From: Zygnema cylindricum
Taxonomy: Eukaryota; Streptophyta; Zygnematophyceae; Zygnematales; Zygnemataceae
Direction of reading: 5' to 3'
NCBI GenBank assembly: GCA_037447655.1
Contig: JBBHKE010000502.1
Span: 1 to 13,013 of the forward strand
Length of the DNA: 13,013 nucleotides
Under the pieces are notes generated by a model that saw only the letters and a program-made list of their open reading frames with translations, did no database searches and had not been told where the DNA came from. The translations under genes and the position numbers were made by a program. This document shows positions 1 to 8,614 of this stretch, piece after piece. Positions within the stretch are counted from its first letter, which is position 1, and each line of letters opens with the position of its first letter.

Positions 1-226
1 AAGGTCAACTTTGATCCTCCATAACTTACTGCTCAGGGGAGCAAATTCAGAGATTATTTTTGCTATCGACTCAGGGGAGTCTTGCCTTCACAAGGGTGTA
101 GGTGGTCAGAGTTTTTGTCTGCCAGGGTGGCAGTTGTTTTTGCTGAAACACAAAGGGGTCAGGATTATCCTAGAGGCTTCTTGGAAGCTATCTACTTTGA
201 GGATTTATGGAGGTCTTAGAGTTTAA
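1..226 (+). repeat. Copia-family LTR, 3' end only (copy 1, solo LTR or tail of another element)
   Basis: This stretch aligns without a net length change to 4107-4332, the last 226 bases of the 5' LTR of the copia element, and to the end of its 3' LTR. Shared landmarks include the GGTCAACTTTGA and CTATCGACTCA blocks and the final ATGGAGGTCT. About one base in eight differs. The terminal CA of the other copies is AA here. No primer-binding site follows at 227, so this is a 3' LTR or a solo LTR rather than a 5' LTR. The rest lies upstream of the window. The 5 bases after it (GTTCC) would be the right-hand target duplication. Confidence 0.9.
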
Positions 227-954
227 GTTCCAAGTGGACTAACCTGGTGGACATGGGTCGGCTCCAAGAAGTTAACCTCGCTGTCCGACCACCTAACTTT
301 TACATTGAGGATGCACTTCTTCCATTTCATAAGGTCCATACATGTATAGAAACAGACTATCTTCCTGCATTTGGTCTTAACATCCCGGGCCAGCCACTAC
401 GTGAACTGCCTACACTAGTTGCATTTCCACACTCTCACGCATACTCACATAATAGACCGGGCATGCTTCAGAATACTCATACAAGCAGCCTAGAAAAACC
501 TACGGCTGCAGAACGAGAACATCTTTAACATTTCATTCCAGGCACAGCTGCCGGCTCGAGACTCACCGAGTGACAACGTTTCACCTTACTCGGTCGAGTC
601 ATTGACCCGGAATCATTGTCACTCGTCTTGGGCATGGGGTTTACAGCTGGCCGATATGCACAGAACAATCTTTTTCAATCAGCAGGGGGGGCATACACCA
701 TTTAAACATAAAGCATCTAAGTCCGCACCTTCTCTCCGGGGTACAACTTTTTAGCTCTCCCTCTTTCTTTCCTTTGCCATGTCGGACACAGCTCACACTA
801 TATATGATTTTTTTTTTCCCTAGTCTTATTGGCTGGTCTCTCCCAGCATACACAACCGTTAGGTCTCAAGTACCGGCCTTAGTATCCCCACACTGGACAG
901 CTGCATTTCCGTCTATAAGTTGGCATCACGCAGTAAATTGTTTACATCAGCTTC
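227..954. other. Unassigned stretch between LTR copy 1 and the gypsy reverse transcriptase
   Basis: It holds one plus-strand open frame at 247-528 (93 codons; proline-rich, ends ...AEREHL). I cannot match this to a gag, protease or host domain. Beyond it the frames are broken and pyrimidine runs are common (about 728-830). By position this could be the decayed gag/protease part of the gypsy element, but no DTGA/DSGA protease motif or CCHC knuckle is visible, so that is a guess. The region also contains a small inverted repeat (567-625). Confidence 0.4.
567..625. repeat. 10-bp perfect inverted repeat
   Basis: CGAGTGACAA at 567-576 is exactly complementary to TTGTCACTCG at 616-625, with a 39-base spacer. 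The spacer contains further related fragments (CGGTCGAGTCATTGACC). It could fold as a stem-loop in RNA. No function can be assigned. Confidence 0.5.
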
Positions 955-1943
955 CAGTCGAGTATAAGTTGGGTCACTCCTTGATAGCAGATGAACCGCT
1001 AGCATTTGCACAAGCCATGGAAGCCATGACCATTAACACGCCTGAAAAACTGATATGGAAATTCGGATCTGGACTAACAAAAACTGAACACGAACTGTTA
1101 GATGGAGTCATTAACCGACATAGAGACGCGTTCGCTTTCTCTATGAAAGACTTAGGTTGGCACACCACCTACAGAATGTCCATCGACCTAGAGGACGACA
1201 AACCCATAATTAAACCCAAGCATCGCCTATCGGAAACGGAATGGGAATATGTGGACAAACTATGCGCGGAATTAGAGGAAGCGGGTTTGATTTATAGGTC
1301 TGATTCCACCTTCGCTGCGCCCACCGTTATGCCTCGTAAAAAAGACGCACAGGGAAATTTTACAGAACGTCATATGTGTGGGGACTATCGAGAACTAAAC
1401 TCACGTACGATCTAGGACCGACATCCAATGCTGTTGGTAGAGGACATTTATGATCATGTTGGAGGAGCTAGATATTTTAGTATCCTAGATGTGCGACAGG
1501 GGTTTAACCAAATCGAGATAGAGGAAAAGAACCCACACAAGAGTGCATTTTGGGGTAGTGACGGACGTTGGGAATGGGCGGTCATGCCCTTTGGACTGAA
1601 AAATGCACCGGCAGTATTCCAAAAGGTCATGGACTCAGTCTTGGGGGGATGTAAGTTTGCCCGGTACTATATCGACGATCTAATCATCGCTTTAGCCTCT
1701 ATAGAGGAACACGTAGTGCATATAGGGTGGGTGTTAAAGGAATTAAAAAAGGCAGGACTTAAATGTCATCCTACCACATGTACCTTTGGGGCCGAAGGGG
1801 TCCCATACCTTAGGAATTTTATCTCATTTGAGGGAATTACTCCGCTAAAAGTCAAAGTGGAAGCAATTAGTAAACTACCGGCCCGAACTGATTTGACTAG
1901 CCTTCGTGCATTTCTAGGGTTAGCCAATTATTACCAGCGGGTT
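955..1943 (+). pseudogene. pol: Gypsy pol fragment: reverse transcriptase
   Basis: This is the RNA-dependent DNA polymerase domain of Ty3/gypsy Pol, which would copy element RNA in virus-like particles. The visible reading runs in frame 3 from about 955. Upstream, the same open frame extends to 774 but does not look like pol. Motifs in order: an entry segment with HRLSETEWEYVDKLCAELEE, then FAAPTVMPRKK, MCGDYRELN (about 1374-1400), FSILDVRQGFNQIEI, MPFGLKNAPAVFQKVMD and the catalytic box YYIDDLI (about 1665). The two adjacent Asp of YIDD are kept. The ending RAFLGLANYYQR leads into the thumb/connection. A TAG at 1413-1415 interrupts it in frame, and a 1-base indel near 1937-1943 moves the reading to frame 1. 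Identification is certain; the copy is non-functional. Confidence 0.93.
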
Positions 1944-2598
1944 TGTTCCTAGTTTCAGCACACTTGCATCTCCATTAAATGAACTCTTGAAGAAATCACT
2001 CCCGTTCACGTGGGGACCCCCTCAGATTGAGGCATTTAAGGGATTAAAGGATGCACTGTCCACCGCTCGAATCCTTCGTCCCCCAAATCATAAATTACCG
2101 TTTTGTCTACATACTGACTTTGGTAAGCCCGGTATAGGCGCTATCCTAACTCAACGCGAAGTCACAGGTGAGGAATTTATGGTGGCATACGCCAGTAGAA
2201 GCAACAATCAAGCGAATTCAAATTACAGTAGTTATGAGGGAGAATGCCTTGCCGCAATTTGGGGTATTGTGCATTTTTGACATTATCTCTATGGCAAGCC
2301 TTTTTCTCTTCTTACTAACCATCAACCATTGCCTTGGCTCATGACCAATGACAAGCTATCCGGCAAATTAGCCCGTTGGGCTCTTATTTTACAGGAATAT
2401 GATATGGAAATTCATCGAACCGGGCTCTTTAGCTTGAATGCCAACAGGCTCTCCAGTAACCCTTTGCCCAACTCCATTGAAAATGGTGTATGACATGATT
2501 TTGATGGTGAAACAGTTGCCTCCCTATTGGCCGGAGTGCATCTGATTTACAGTTTTGCAACCCCTATGACTCACAAAACCAAACATGATCCATGGTGA
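1943..2598 (+). pseudogene. pol: Gypsy pol fragment: RNase H and following linker
   Basis: The frame 1 continuation of the gypsy polyprotein. RNase H would remove template RNA from the RNA-DNA hybrid. Visible landmarks are STLASPLNELLKKS, FTWGPPQIEAFKGLKDAL, the first Asp in HTDFGKPGIGAIL (Asp 2116-2118), the Glu in YEGECLAAIWG, and the motif normally TDHxPL, which here reads TNHQPL. The Asp is replaced by Asn at 2317-2319, so a catalytic metal ligand is lost. TGA stops at 2278, 2491 and 2596 break the frame. The first sits in the phrase HF-stop-HYLYG, where an Arg codon is usual (CGA to TGA). The segment after about 2494 is linker and poorly conserved. Confidence 0.9.
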
Positions 2599-2648
2599 GA
2601 CAACTCTTTGATTCTCTTTCTCTCTACTCAGTCTTTCGGGCAGGCACC

Positions 2649-3307
2649 ATGCCAACCGAAGAGGAGCGTGTTTGTAAGAGAGCCCGAAATTACTTATGGA
2701 TGGGAGGCTCTCTTATTCGTCTTCTCGGAGATTGAAGTCATCAGCATGTCCCTCGGCCAAAGGACCTTGGGCACTACGGTACCAAACAGACCTTGAGTTT
2801 GGTACACGCACGGTATTGGTGGTGGGGCATGTAGGCCGACGTAGCATCCATGTTGCAGGAATGCAGCACATGTGACCGGTTACGGACATCATTTTCTAAC
2901 CAGCAGACTACACTTCAACCTTTGCCTATTCGAGGTCTCTTTTACAAGTGGTCGTGTGATTTGGTGGGTCCCTTCCTTATTTCTCGAAGGGGCAAGTAAT
3001 ATATTATGATCATGATCGAAAATTTCAGCAAATGTGTGGAAGTTGTGGCCCTTCAGCAGAAAACTGCCAAACTCACCACTGCAGCGTTCAACGAGCATGT
3101 GCTCCTCCGTTATGGATCCCTGACAGAAGTATTAACATACCAAGGAATCGAGTTCTGTGACAAATTTTAGGAGATGTTGGACGAGGCGCTAATCGATCAC
3201 CGTCGAACAAGTCGTGATCATCCCCAAGCAGACGGTTTGGCAGAAAAAGTCGTACAAACATTTAAGCAGGCTCTGCGAAAACATTGCTTAGAAAAACACA
3301 TTAATGT
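2649..3307 (+). pseudogene. pol: Gypsy pol fragment: integrase, N-terminal and core part
   Basis: The integrase would insert element cDNA into chromosomes. The reading is in frame 3 from about 2649 (PTEEERVCKRARNYLWMGG). It continues through an HHCC zinc-binding region (LGHYGTKQTLSLVHARYWWWGM, then ECSTCDR), LQPLPIRGLFYKWSCDLVGP with the first catalytic Asp (2958-2960), IENFSKCVEVVAL, and HPQADGLAEKVVQTFK with the catalytic Glu (3243-3245). The second catalytic Asp, normally in a TDQG motif, is Tyr at 3138-3140 (LTYQGIEF), so the core is catalytically dead. Stops lie at 2733 (TGA), 2832 (TAG), 2997 (TAA) and 3168 (TAG). Some residues between the Gly-Asp stop and LGHYG seem deleted. The gene is cut at 3307 by the copia element and resumes at 9647. 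Confidence 0.92.
3303..3307 (+). repeat. Left target-site duplication of the copia element (AATGT)
   Basis: The five bases before the 5' LTR are AATGT; those after the 3' LTR are ATTGC. Three of five agree. A 5-bp duplication is the rule for Ty1/copia integrase. Keeping one copy joins the gypsy integrase codons without a frameshift, which supports the assignment despite two mutations. Confidence 0.7.
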
Positions 3308-3510
3308 TGTAGAAATAAAAGGTTATTTTAGTATTTTCTAGGTTTTGTAAAATGCAGAAAAGAAGCAGAGGCAGCCTGCCTCTAACTCCTCTCTCTAGCT
3401 CCCACACTTGTCGCAATCAACGAAAGTTGGAGAGGGAGATAGAGCCATGGCCGCCTATGCTATCCCGACGGGGACAGATATTAGGTTGGTATATTTTACC
3501 AACATAAACT

Positions 3511-3588
3511 TGGCGGACCGAAGATATGAACCTGGTACCTGCCGTCCATCAAGGCAGCCGGTAGCCTTAACTATCTAGTCTAAACCAG
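3511..3588 (-). other. tRNA-like segment inside the 5' LTR (antisense)
   Basis: Read on the minus strand, it has an A-box-like stretch (complement of 3564-3582, TAGACTAGATAGTTAAGGC), a 5-bp anticodon-like stem CTGCC/GGCAG with a 9-base loop, a T-arm-like GGTTCATATCT and an end ...GGTCCGCCA. This copy is the more mutated of the two. The acceptor stem does not pair, so it is not a working tRNA gene. A tRNA-derived insertion (SINE-like) or a fossil Pol III promoter inside the LTR would explain it. Confidence 0.55.
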
Positions 3589-3841
3589 ATATATATGATA
3601 TAGGGTTTGGTAGTTATTTAAATGTTAACACGTAGGCTATTTCATTCAACGGGATATTTAGACATAGATACAGTTTGTAATGTACAGCGTACTGAAAATC
3701 CTAAACGGATATCGCACATTTTGTTTCGAAGGCAAAACAAATATTGCGCAAGTATTTATGACGGCCACGATTATAATCCGTCTTAATCGGTCGGCCACAA
3801 AGCATGCCGAGATCGCACAATGGGTATTGGCGGTTTGCGCA

Positions 3842-3849
3842 TGACGTCA
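3842..3849. promoter_or_regulatory. TGACGTCA palindrome in LTR (bZIP/CRE-type site, candidate)
   Basis: A perfect 8-bp palindrome matching the core bound by plant bZIP (TGA-type) factors lies in the 5' LTR. The matching place in the 3' LTR reads CGATGTCA, so the site is not conserved between the two copies. A regulatory role is possible but unproven; an 8-mer can also arise by chance. Confidence 0.3.
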
Positions 3850-4333
3850 CATCAATTGCCATGTGGCACAATCACATTGGATTACGGCATCTCCGGAGAT
3901 TCTATGAACAAATCGAAAAATGACATGTGTCGACTTGTTGGCCATGTCGTACAATGGCCGTACAGAAAGTACACCGACACATGTACCTTTATGTACGATA
4001 CACTATTATGATTGGTGTTGTACTTCGGTAGATAGAGTTTTAGAGAGAAATAGATTTAGAAATTTTCTATAGATTAGACCCTATCTCCCAGAGAGCTTGT
4101 GTACAAAAGGTCAACTTTGACCCTTCATAACTTACTGCTTAGGGGAGCAAATTCAGAGATTCATTTTGCTATCGACTCAAAGGAGTCTTGCCTTTTCACG
4201 GGTGAAAGTGGTCAGGGTTTTTTTCTGCTAGGGTGGCAGTTATTCTTGCTGAAACACAATGGGGTCAGGGTTATCATATAGGCTTCGTGTGAGCTACCTA
4301 CTTTGAGGTCATATGGAGGTCTCAGAGTTGCAC

Positions 4334-4348
4334 GTTATGGGCCCACCA
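4334..4348 (+). other. Primer-binding site matching the anticodon half of initiator tRNA-Met
   Basis: The 15 bases GTTATGGGCCCACCA, starting two bases after the LTR end, are the exact complement of TGGTGGGCCCATAAC. As I recall it, that is the anticodon stem-loop of plant initiator tRNA-Met, up to about nucleotide 39. Most plant copia elements instead carry TGGTATCAGAGC, which pairs with the tRNA 3' end. Use of a 5' half-tRNA cleaved in the anticodon arm is established for Drosophila copia and known for yeast Ty5. The match also confirms the LTR border at 4332. Confidence 0.85.
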
Positions 4349-4388
4349 TCTAGGGTGCCCATATTGAATGGAGTTGGCTTCATATAGT

Positions 4389-4396
4389 AGGTAAGT
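4389..4396 (+). other. Consensus 5' splice-site sequence just before gag
   Basis: AGGTAAGT is a perfect match to the eukaryotic donor consensus, and it lies directly against the first ATG of gag (4397). It could be a real leader donor that makes a spliced subgenomic RNA, or chance. No acceptor was identified. Confidence 0.3.
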
Positions 4397-5068
4397 ATGA
4401 TGACAAAAGCTCTATGTGAGAAACGGTTTTGGGGAATATTGAGTGGACGAGTGAGGCGTCCATTCAGTCTTCGGATACCTCCAAGGTTTACAGGAGGCAA
4501 ATTCACTAGAGATGCACATTCATCTTCAACGGAGGAGACAAAAGAAGGAGAGGTGGTAGACAAAGGAAAGGAGAAGGAGATGGTCACACCAATAGGAACC
4601 GGTTCGGCATTCATGTCACCTATTCCGAGGAACGAGGAGAATTATATCGATACGTGGGACTACAACAATATGGCGGCTAAGAACTTCATCCTCCGCCATC
4701 TTACTCAAGGGCTTGCATCTCCCCATTTGCAGGTAGAGAGGGCATCCAATCTTTCGGTGGCTTTCATAGAGATGTATCGAAGAAGTACAATTCAGCAACA
4801 ACAGTTGGCTGATCAGAAAATTAAGGAGTATGCATACAAAGGGGGGAAGATGTTGGACTTTTGCAATGAGCTTGCTACACTTTTCATGGAACTAGAGAGT
4901 GCTGGAGAAGTATTTAGTGAAAAGGAAAAGGTCAATTGTTTACTGATGAAGTTACTTGATGAGTTCGAGAACATAGTCAACCCTGTGCAGGACTTGGCGT
5001 ACTCAAGGTGGATTTGGAATTCAGTGGTAGGGATGATTCTCTTTCGGGAGAATACAATTGAGATCTGA
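4397..5068 (+). pseudogene. gag: Copia gag (capsid) fragment
   Basis: Gag forms the virus-like particle that packages element RNA. The 223-codon frame opens at ATG 4397 (a second ATG follows at once). The first ~75 residues are basic then acidic and low in complexity (KEGEVVDKGKEKE). From about residue 80 it resembles the copia gag/UBN2-type capsid pattern: YIDTWDYNNMAAKNFILRHL, a linker, FIEMYRRSTIQQQQLADQKI, then GGKMLDFCNELATLFMELES, EKEKVNCLLMKLLDEFENIV and finally VVGMILFRENTIEI. It stops at TGA 5066-5068. The sequence that should follow is found in frame 1 (KGRKKSARF from 5068), so a frameshift has separated gag from pol. A CCHC zinc knuckle is not visible and seems lost. The frame is probably shorter than a functional gag. 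Confidence 0.85.
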
Positions 5069-5733
5069 AGGGAAGGAAAAAATCGGCTCGCTTTAAACTA
5101 CTTAGGACATCGACAAATTATCGAGAAGCCAGGCATGAAGAAGTTAACAAGACTCAAAGGTTTAATCTCAATACTCGCTTAGGTTAGATCTCCGGTTGCG
5201 GTCCGGAGAGTACTGGTGGACCCAGAGGAAAGAAAAAGCCCCTTGTGACACGGGTAAATGAGGCGGAATCCGACGATGAGGACGATCAACTCCTATTGGA
5301 TGAGGAGTTGGAAGCGCAAAATGAGGTCAAAATTCCACGAAAGTTGAAATGTGCTTTCGTTGGATTGAAAGGTGAAGCAGGCTGGATTGTACTTTCAGGT
5401 GCATCCATGCACATGTGTAAAGATAAACACATTTTCACTAAGATAAGAAAGATTCCCACCGTAGAGATAGAGTATGGGGATGGGAGGATAGTCACTACTA
5501 CTCTTGTAGGATCGGTAGATCTAAAAGTGTTAGTAGAAGGAAAGACATCCATAATTACATTCTCTGATGTACTGTTTATTTCGGAGCTGAACAAAAACCT
5601 CATCTCTACGTCTGTATTAGATGATAAGGGTTTTGATACTAACACTAGAAAAGGCGTCTTTATTGCTAGTTTTGAGGAGGAAGTTTATTTCACTGCTGAA
5701 AAAGGTAGCCAAGGGATGTTTAGGCTGATTTAA
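5069..5733 (+). pseudogene. pol: Copia gag C-terminus and protease fragment
   Basis: Frame 1. The stretch begins with the basic tail of gag (NYREARHEEVNKTQRFN), has a TAG at 5185-5187, then an acidic linker (NEAESDDEDDQLLLDEELEA). The aspartic protease domain follows and would cut the polyprotein: AGWIVLSGASMHMCKDKHIF, IEYGDGRIVTTTLVGSVDL, FSDVLFISELNKNLISTSVL. The active-site motif should read DSGAS, but the codon at 5392-5394 is CTT (Leu), so the single catalytic Asp of the monomer is gone. The conserved tail ISTSVLDDKGF and VYFTAEKGSQGMFRLI lead into integrase. The frame ends at TAA 5731-5733, where the polyprotein would normally run on. Confidence 0.9.
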
Positions 5734-6830
5734 ATCAATGAAAAGAAGAAACTTTATTATGCTGGTGTTCATGATATAATTATGTGGCATAAGAGGCTTG
5801 GGCATGTGAATCTAGATTAATTAAGTGATATGAAAACGATGGGAGTAGTGGAAGGGATTCAGTTCGGTGAAAGTGAGAATCTAAGTGATTCTAGTGGATG
5901 TGCTCAAGGTAAAGCACACAGGTTACCCTTCCCAAAAACTGCCACCTATAAGGGAGAAAAGATCTTAGATTTAGTACACACAGATATATGGGGGCCGGCC
6001 AGAGTGCCATCACCCGGGGGGAGGAGATTAATGATGGCTATCACTGATGATTGGTCTCGGTATTCCAGGGTGTATTTTTTGAAAAATAAGTCATAGGCTC
6101 AGGAATGTGCATGGAGTGAAAAACTCCATAAAACCTCAATCAAGAGAGTAAGGAGTGACAATGGTGGAGAGTATACCTCTAAACAGTTTGAGGATTTTTT
6201 GAGAGAAGATGGAGTGCAACACCAAAAGACAGTTCCTGAAAATCCTGAGCAGAATGGTGTAGCCGAAAGATTAAATAGAACATTGAGTGATAGTGCTAGG
6301 ATTATGTTGTCAGATAAGAAGATAGGAAAGAAGTTTTGGGCCGAAGCAATGAGGTGTGCAAATTACCTCAAGAATAGAGTTTTTACTTCAGCAGTAAAAG
6401 GCCAAACACCCTATGAGAGATGGACAGGCCGAAAACTAGATGTTCCACACTTAAAGGTTTTCGGTAGTCAAGTGTTCAGTTTAGACACAGATCGGTCAAA
6501 CTGGAAGTTAGACCCAAAAGGAAAACTAGGATATCTATTAGGATATGATGAAGATGTAAAAGGATATATAGTCTATGATCTCAAAAAAGAGGATATTATC
6601 CTAGTGAAGCACCTAGTAGTTATGGATGAAGGAAAATCTATAGATCCTTTTAAGCATACAAAGACAGTCAAAATCAGATTTGAGTCAGAAAATTTTGATG
6701 ACTTTGAGCTTCTTAACTATCCACGATTTCAAGAAGATGATGATCTTGCAAGAACGGATCAGATCGAGAAAGACCCAAATATGGAATCCCTAGTATTAAC
6801 TCCAACCGAAGCGAAAACGTGGTGGAAATC
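5734..6830 (+). pseudogene. pol: Copia integrase fragment
   Basis: Frame 1, read across stops at 5731, 5818 and 6094. The N-terminal zinc region shows MWHKRLGHVN (His at 5788 and 5803) and GCAQGKAHRLPFPK with one Cys at 5899. The partner Cys three codons before is Ser (5890-5892), so the HHCC site is incomplete. The core keeps all three acidic residues: Asp in HTDIWGP (5983-5985), Asp in RSDNGGEY (6157-6159) and Glu in NGVAERLNRTL (6265-6267). Downstream are KKFWAEAMRCANYLKNR, TPYERWTGRKLDVPHLKVFG and the Gly-Tyr-Lys-type segment LGYLLGYDEDVKGYIVYD. After about 6820 the meaningful reading moves to frame 3. The enzyme would insert cDNA; the gene as it stands cannot be translated through. Confidence 0.93.
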
Positions 6831-7782
6831 GACCCAGAATCAAGGAATAGGGGAGAAGAAGAAACTGTTCGGAATAATCCAAGAGAGCCATCTATTCCGA
6901 CAACCGAGTTTGAGGGAGGAAGAAGAAGCAGCAAAAGACTGCAAGAGAGACAAGTTAACAATAAGGTAACCAAACTGTCTCACCCCGATGAACCTCAAAC
7001 TTATAATGAGGCTATGACTTGTCCTGAAAGAAATCAGGGGAATACAGCCATTAATGAGGAGGTGGCCTCAATTATGGCGGCCGATACATGGGAATTGGTG
7101 GATTGTCCCCCTTGACAGGAAGCCAATTGGGTGTAAGTGGGTATTTAAGCTGAAACTAAACCCGGATAACACCATTGAGCGCTACAAGGCTCGGTTAGTG
7201 GCGAACGGATTTACCCAAAAAGTGGGAATTGACTACGAGGAGACTTTTGCTCGGTTCGTCAAGTTTCCTTCGGTTAAGATACTTCTTAGTATGGTGGCAG
7301 CAGAAGACATGGAAGTGCATCAGATGGACATCAAAACGGCCTTCGTACATGGAGAGTTCGAAGAGGAAATTTTTATGCAATAGACCGAAGGATTTGTGGA
7401 GAAAGGGGAGGAAAGTAAGGTATGTCGATTGATCAAATCTTTGTATGGGCTCAAACAGGAGCCCCGGCAATGGAACAAAAGGCTCGATGAGTTTCTTACA
7501 GGTTTGGTATATGTTTGGATCAGCTCAGATCACTCAATTTATTTGTTTGAAGATGAAAAAGGAATTTTATTTATTGCAATTTATATCGATGATTTGCTTG
7601 TTTTAAGTAAATCTATGGATAAAATAAATAAGTTGAAAAATGATATAAAAGGAAGATTTGAGATGAAGGATATGGGAGAAGCAAGGTATATTTTGGGAAT
7701 TTAGGTAGAGAGAGACAGAGATAGAAAGATAATAAGATTAACTCAAAAAAAGGCCATTGGAAACATGTTAGAAAAATTCTAA
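6819..7782 (+). pseudogene. pol: Copia reverse transcriptase fragment with upstream linker
   Basis: The linker reads in frame 3 (NPREPSIPTTEFEGG, then DEPQTYNEAMTCPE, TAINEEVASIMAADTWELVD) to about 7113. A second indel returns it to frame 1 at PIGCKWVFKLKLN, so two frameshifts offset each other. RT motifs follow: ERYKARLVANGFTQK, the first catalytic Asp in VHQMDIKTAFVHG (7327-7329), SLYGLKQEPRQWNKRLDEFL, and the IYIDDLLVL box with both Asp (7588-7593). Then come FEMKDMGEARYILGI and VERDRDRKIIRLTQ. Stops occur at 7381 (TAG), 7702 (TAG) and 7780 (TAA). The RT active-site acids are kept even though the frame is destroyed. Ty1/copia identity is certain from integrase preceding RT and from these motifs. 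Confidence 0.94.
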
Positions 7783-8601
7783 ATGGACAAGGCTAATAGT
7801 TGTACGACTCCTATGGAATTAAAGAAGGGAAGTGAGGGGAGTGAGGAAGAGGGAGTTATAATCTTAGATCATGAGGTAGGCCCGGAAGAGAAAAGATTTA
7901 TGCAGACCATCCTTTATAGACAAGTAGTGGGCAGCCTAATATATTTCATGAATTGTACCCGTCCGGACATAACCGCAACCGTAGGAGTACTAAGTAGAAG
8001 TCTGAATCCTCCCACTAAGACAGATTGGGAGGCAGCTAAGAGAGTCCTTAGATATCTCATAGGAACTAGAGATCTATGGTTGCATTTGGGTGGGAAAAAT
8101 GTTCACTCCCCCAATCCGCGAATCCATTCGAACCTCCACAGTAAATTCATTTAACAAATTACGCACGAAACGTCGCGTGCGCACAAAGTGTGTAGTACGC
8201 ACGAAACTAAGTTTTCAAAACAACAGAGCAGCAAGCAACAAAAGGTCATTGCTCAGTCCACCATGGAGGCTGAGTACATGGCTTCTTGCTTTGCTGTAAA
8301 AGAATTAATGTGGGTCAAGTCTTTGCTTGGTGAGCTTGGTCATCTTAAGAGTGGTGTCCAAAAAGTGTTTTGTGATAATCAAGTTGCCATTGCCATTTCT
8401 GCCAATCCTAAACATCACTTTAAAGCTAAACACATGGACATTAGACTTAGCTTTGTTAGGGAGAATGTAGAAAACAAGATAATCAGTCTAGATTATAGAC
8501 CAGATAGTGAAATGGTAGCAGATATGATGACCAAACCTGTTCCTTCCCCTAAACTAATTTTCTACCGAGAGAAGTGTGGTGTTAAAATAAAGAGTGACTA
8601 G
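7783..8601 (+). pseudogene. pol: Copia RT connection and RNase H fragment
   Basis: Frame 1. The connection segment is clear: RQVVGSLIYFMNCTRPDITA, GVLSRSLNPPTKTDWEAAKR, VLRYLIGTRDLWLHLGG. The start of RNase H, normally a SDADWA-type motif with the first catalytic Asp, is missing. In its place about 130 bases of unrelated sequence (8092-8230) bring a TAA at 8152-8154. RNase H is recognisable again from KVIAQSTMEAEYMASCFAVK (Glu of the EAEY motif), through VFCDNQVAIAISANPKHHFK and KHMDIRLSFVREN to the C-terminal DYRPDSEMVADMMTKPVP. It ends with TAG at 8599-8601, 13 bases before the 3' LTR. Without the first Asp the domain could not cleave RNA. Confidence 0.92.
8092..8230 (+). other. Foreign filler replacing the start of copia RNase H
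   Basis: Protein similarity to copia stops after LHLGG and resumes at about SKQQKVIAQS. The sequence between is CpG-rich, unlike its AT-rich surroundings. It holds a direct repeat ACGCACGAAAC (8161-8171 and 8197-8207, 36 apart) and a GTGCGCAC palindrome (8177-8184). It looks like a deletion filled with other DNA, as in end-joining repair. The borders are approximate. Confidence 0.6.
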
Positions 8602-8614
8602 AAAATAAGGGGAG
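8602..8614 (+). other. Polypurine tract of the copia element
   Basis: AAAATAAGGGGAG lies directly before the TG of the 3' LTR at 8615 and just after the pol stop. This is the place and composition expected for the primer of plus-strand DNA synthesis. Confidence 0.85.

Larger units (their letters stand above)
3308..4332 (+). repeat. 5' LTR of the copia element
   Basis: This 1,025-bp LTR starts TG (3308) and ends CA (4332). It is colinear with the 3' LTR at 8615-9641. The right end is fixed independently by the primer-binding site that starts two bases later. It contains an antisense tRNA-like segment (3511-3588), a TGACGTCA palindrome (3842-3849), an ATCTCCGGAGAT palindrome (3889-3900) and AT-rich TATA-like tracts (for example about 3588-3605). 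The U3/R/U5 borders cannot be placed from sequence alone. Short open frames inside it are chance. Confidence 0.96.

Noticed and set aside
5066-5085. Programmed -1 frameshift between gag and pol
   Set aside because: The A-rich run lies after the gag stop codon, so ribosomes reading gag would not reach it. Ordinary mutation is simpler.
8161-8207. CRISPR-like or satellite repeat from the two ACGCACGAAAC copies
   Set aside because: There are only two copies 36 bases apart inside a short filler, which is too little for an array.
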